From Phyllobacterium brassicacearum (lineage in GTDB: Bacteria; Pseudomonadota; Alphaproteobacteria; Rhizobiales; Rhizobiaceae), in NCBI RefSeq assembly GCF_003010955.1, contig NZ_PGGO01000011.1:62001-126000 (forward strand): a stretch of DNA of 64,000 nucleotides, in the 5' to 3' direction. The notes beneath the pieces were generated by a model that worked only from the letters and a program-made list of their open reading frames with translations, was not told where the DNA came from and did not search any database. Numbering within the stretch: the first letter of the stretch is position 1; each line of letters starts with the position of its first letter. The position numbers and the translations under genes were made by a program. Below are positions 63,283-64,000 of this stretch, in pieces.

Positions 63283-64000
63283 AGTGTCAGCGTGCCCTGA
63301 TAGACGACACCTGCATCGGCCCGGGCAATCATCGTACCAAGCCGGACGGCCTGTTCGCCTTGTGCTTTCAATGCTTCGAGCACCGCATCGACGTTTTCAG
63401 GTGCAACAACGGCGATCATACCGATACCGCAATTGAACGTCCGCAGCATTTCATCGCGCTCGACACCGCCGGTCTTTGCCAGCCATGAAAACACCGGCGG
63501 CACTTTGATGGCTGACAGGTCGATGCTTGCGGTCAGGTTCTTGGGCAGCACGCGGGGAATATTGTCAGGAAAACCACCGCCGGTGATGTGTGCCAGCGCC
63601 TTGATCGCCTTGGTTTCGCGGATCGCGGCCAGCAGCGGCTTCACGTAAATACGCGTCGGTGTCAGCAGTGCCTCACCAAGCGTTGTGCCAGACTTGAATG
63701 GGGCATCGGCGTCCCAGCCGAGGCCGGACAACTCGACGATGCGCCGGACCAGCGAAAAGCCGTTGGAATGAACGCCGGAGGAGGCGAGGCCGATAATGAT
63801 ATCGCCCTCGGCAATATCAGCAGTCGGTAGCAGCTGATCGCGCTCGGCCGCGCCCACCGCAAATCCGGCGAGATCATAGTCGCCATCGCGGTACATGCCG
63901 GGCATCTCCGCGGTCTCGCCGCCGGTCAGCGCGCAACCGGCCTGCAGACAGCCTGCCGCGATACCGCTGACGATGGCCGCACCCTGGTCGGGATCGAGCT
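63279..64000 (-). CDS. purM: Phosphoribosylformylglycinamidine cyclo-ligase, C-terminal part
   Basis: AIR synthetase; the N-terminal part lies beyond the window. The frame stays open from 64000 ([30 protein letters not shown]) to the TGA at 63281. [18 protein letters not shown] and [16 protein letters not shown] are conserved PurM segments. Coupled to purN, so purM-purN form one unit. Confidence 0.95.
   Translation of the reverse strand, partial: LDPDQGAAIVSGIAAGCLQAGCALTGGETAEMPGMYRDGDYDLAGFAVGAAERDQLLPTADIAEGDIIIGLASSGVHSNGFSLVRRIVELSGLGWDADAPFKSGTTLGEALLTPTRIYVKPLLAAIRETKAIKALAHITGGGFPDNIPRVLPKNLTASIDLSAIKVPPVFSWLAKTGGVERDEMLRTFNCGIGMIAVVAPENVDAVLEALKAQGEQAVRLGTMIARADAGVVYQGTLTL

Noticed and set aside
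1-64000. tRNA genes, CRISPR arrays, IS elements, toxin-antitoxin or defence clusters
   Set aside because: I looked for tRNA-like cloverleaf ends, regularly spaced repeats, transposase or integrase motifs and small paired ORFs and found none that hold up.

Overview
The window is ordinary core chromosome of an alphaproteobacterium of the order Hyphomicrobiales (Rhizobiales), most likely near Phyllobacterium, Brucella/Ochrobactrum or Mesorhizobium. Supporting signs are a moderately GC-rich, densely packed genome with many ATGA/GTGA start-stop overlaps, an Omp25/Omp31-type porin-like protein, DUF2232 between rpsR and rplI, and the order dnaB-alr-radA-cvpA-purF. The placement is an inference from gene content; no database was searched. 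I see no rRNA, tRNA, CRISPR array, prophage, insertion sequence or integron. The first gene (cysS) and the last (purM) run off the window.

Layout. 1-3.7 kb: cysS end, a GFA-type zinc protein, citramalate synthase (isoleucine pathway) and a RarD-like permease. 3.7-9.2 kb: ZntB-type metal transporter, LOG phosphoribohydrolase, a LysM protein, and an ArsR repressor with an Atm1-type ABC exporter. 9.3-10.9 kb: psd-pssA (phosphatidylethanolamine synthesis). 10.9-14.1 kb: the most accessory-looking part, with two tandem secreted alpha/beta hydrolases divergent from a broken AraC-type regulator. 14.1-25.5 kb (minus): rpsF-rpsR-DUF2232-rplI, cfa, and dnaB-alr-radA-cvpA-purF-SDR.

25.9-32.4 kb (plus): fabD-fabG-acpP-fabF, mltG, yicC, gmk. 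32.4-40.0 kb (minus): lptF-lptG-lptD-surA-pdxA-rsmA, an envelope-assembly cluster. 40.3-44.0 kb (plus): pepA-GST-holC-membrane protein-GNAT. 44.0-46.2 kb: a cysteine-rich SufR/COG2345-type regulator divergent from an MFS exporter. 46.2-50.0 kb: ABC-F ATPase, DinB protein, a LigE-like GST and ndk. 50.0-54.8 kb (minus): SDR-uvrC-pgsA-moaD-moaE-META. 55.3-60.4 kb: outer-membrane protein, GST, RNase T2 with a small secreted partner, rlmJ, an EamA transporter and another GST. 60.5-64.0 kb: a molybdopterin oxidoreductase and purM-purN.

The genes serve phospholipid and fatty-acid synthesis, LPS transport, peptidoglycan, purines, translation and repair. I found no convincing new multi-gene system. 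The most interesting signals are regulatory: a Pho-box-like site before the EamA transporter, a palindrome over the arsR promoter and start, a structured rpsF leader, a repeat-rich AT-rich region before the outer-membrane protein, an orphan terminator-like hairpin between lptF and pepA, and the decayed AraC regulator beside the two hydrolases.
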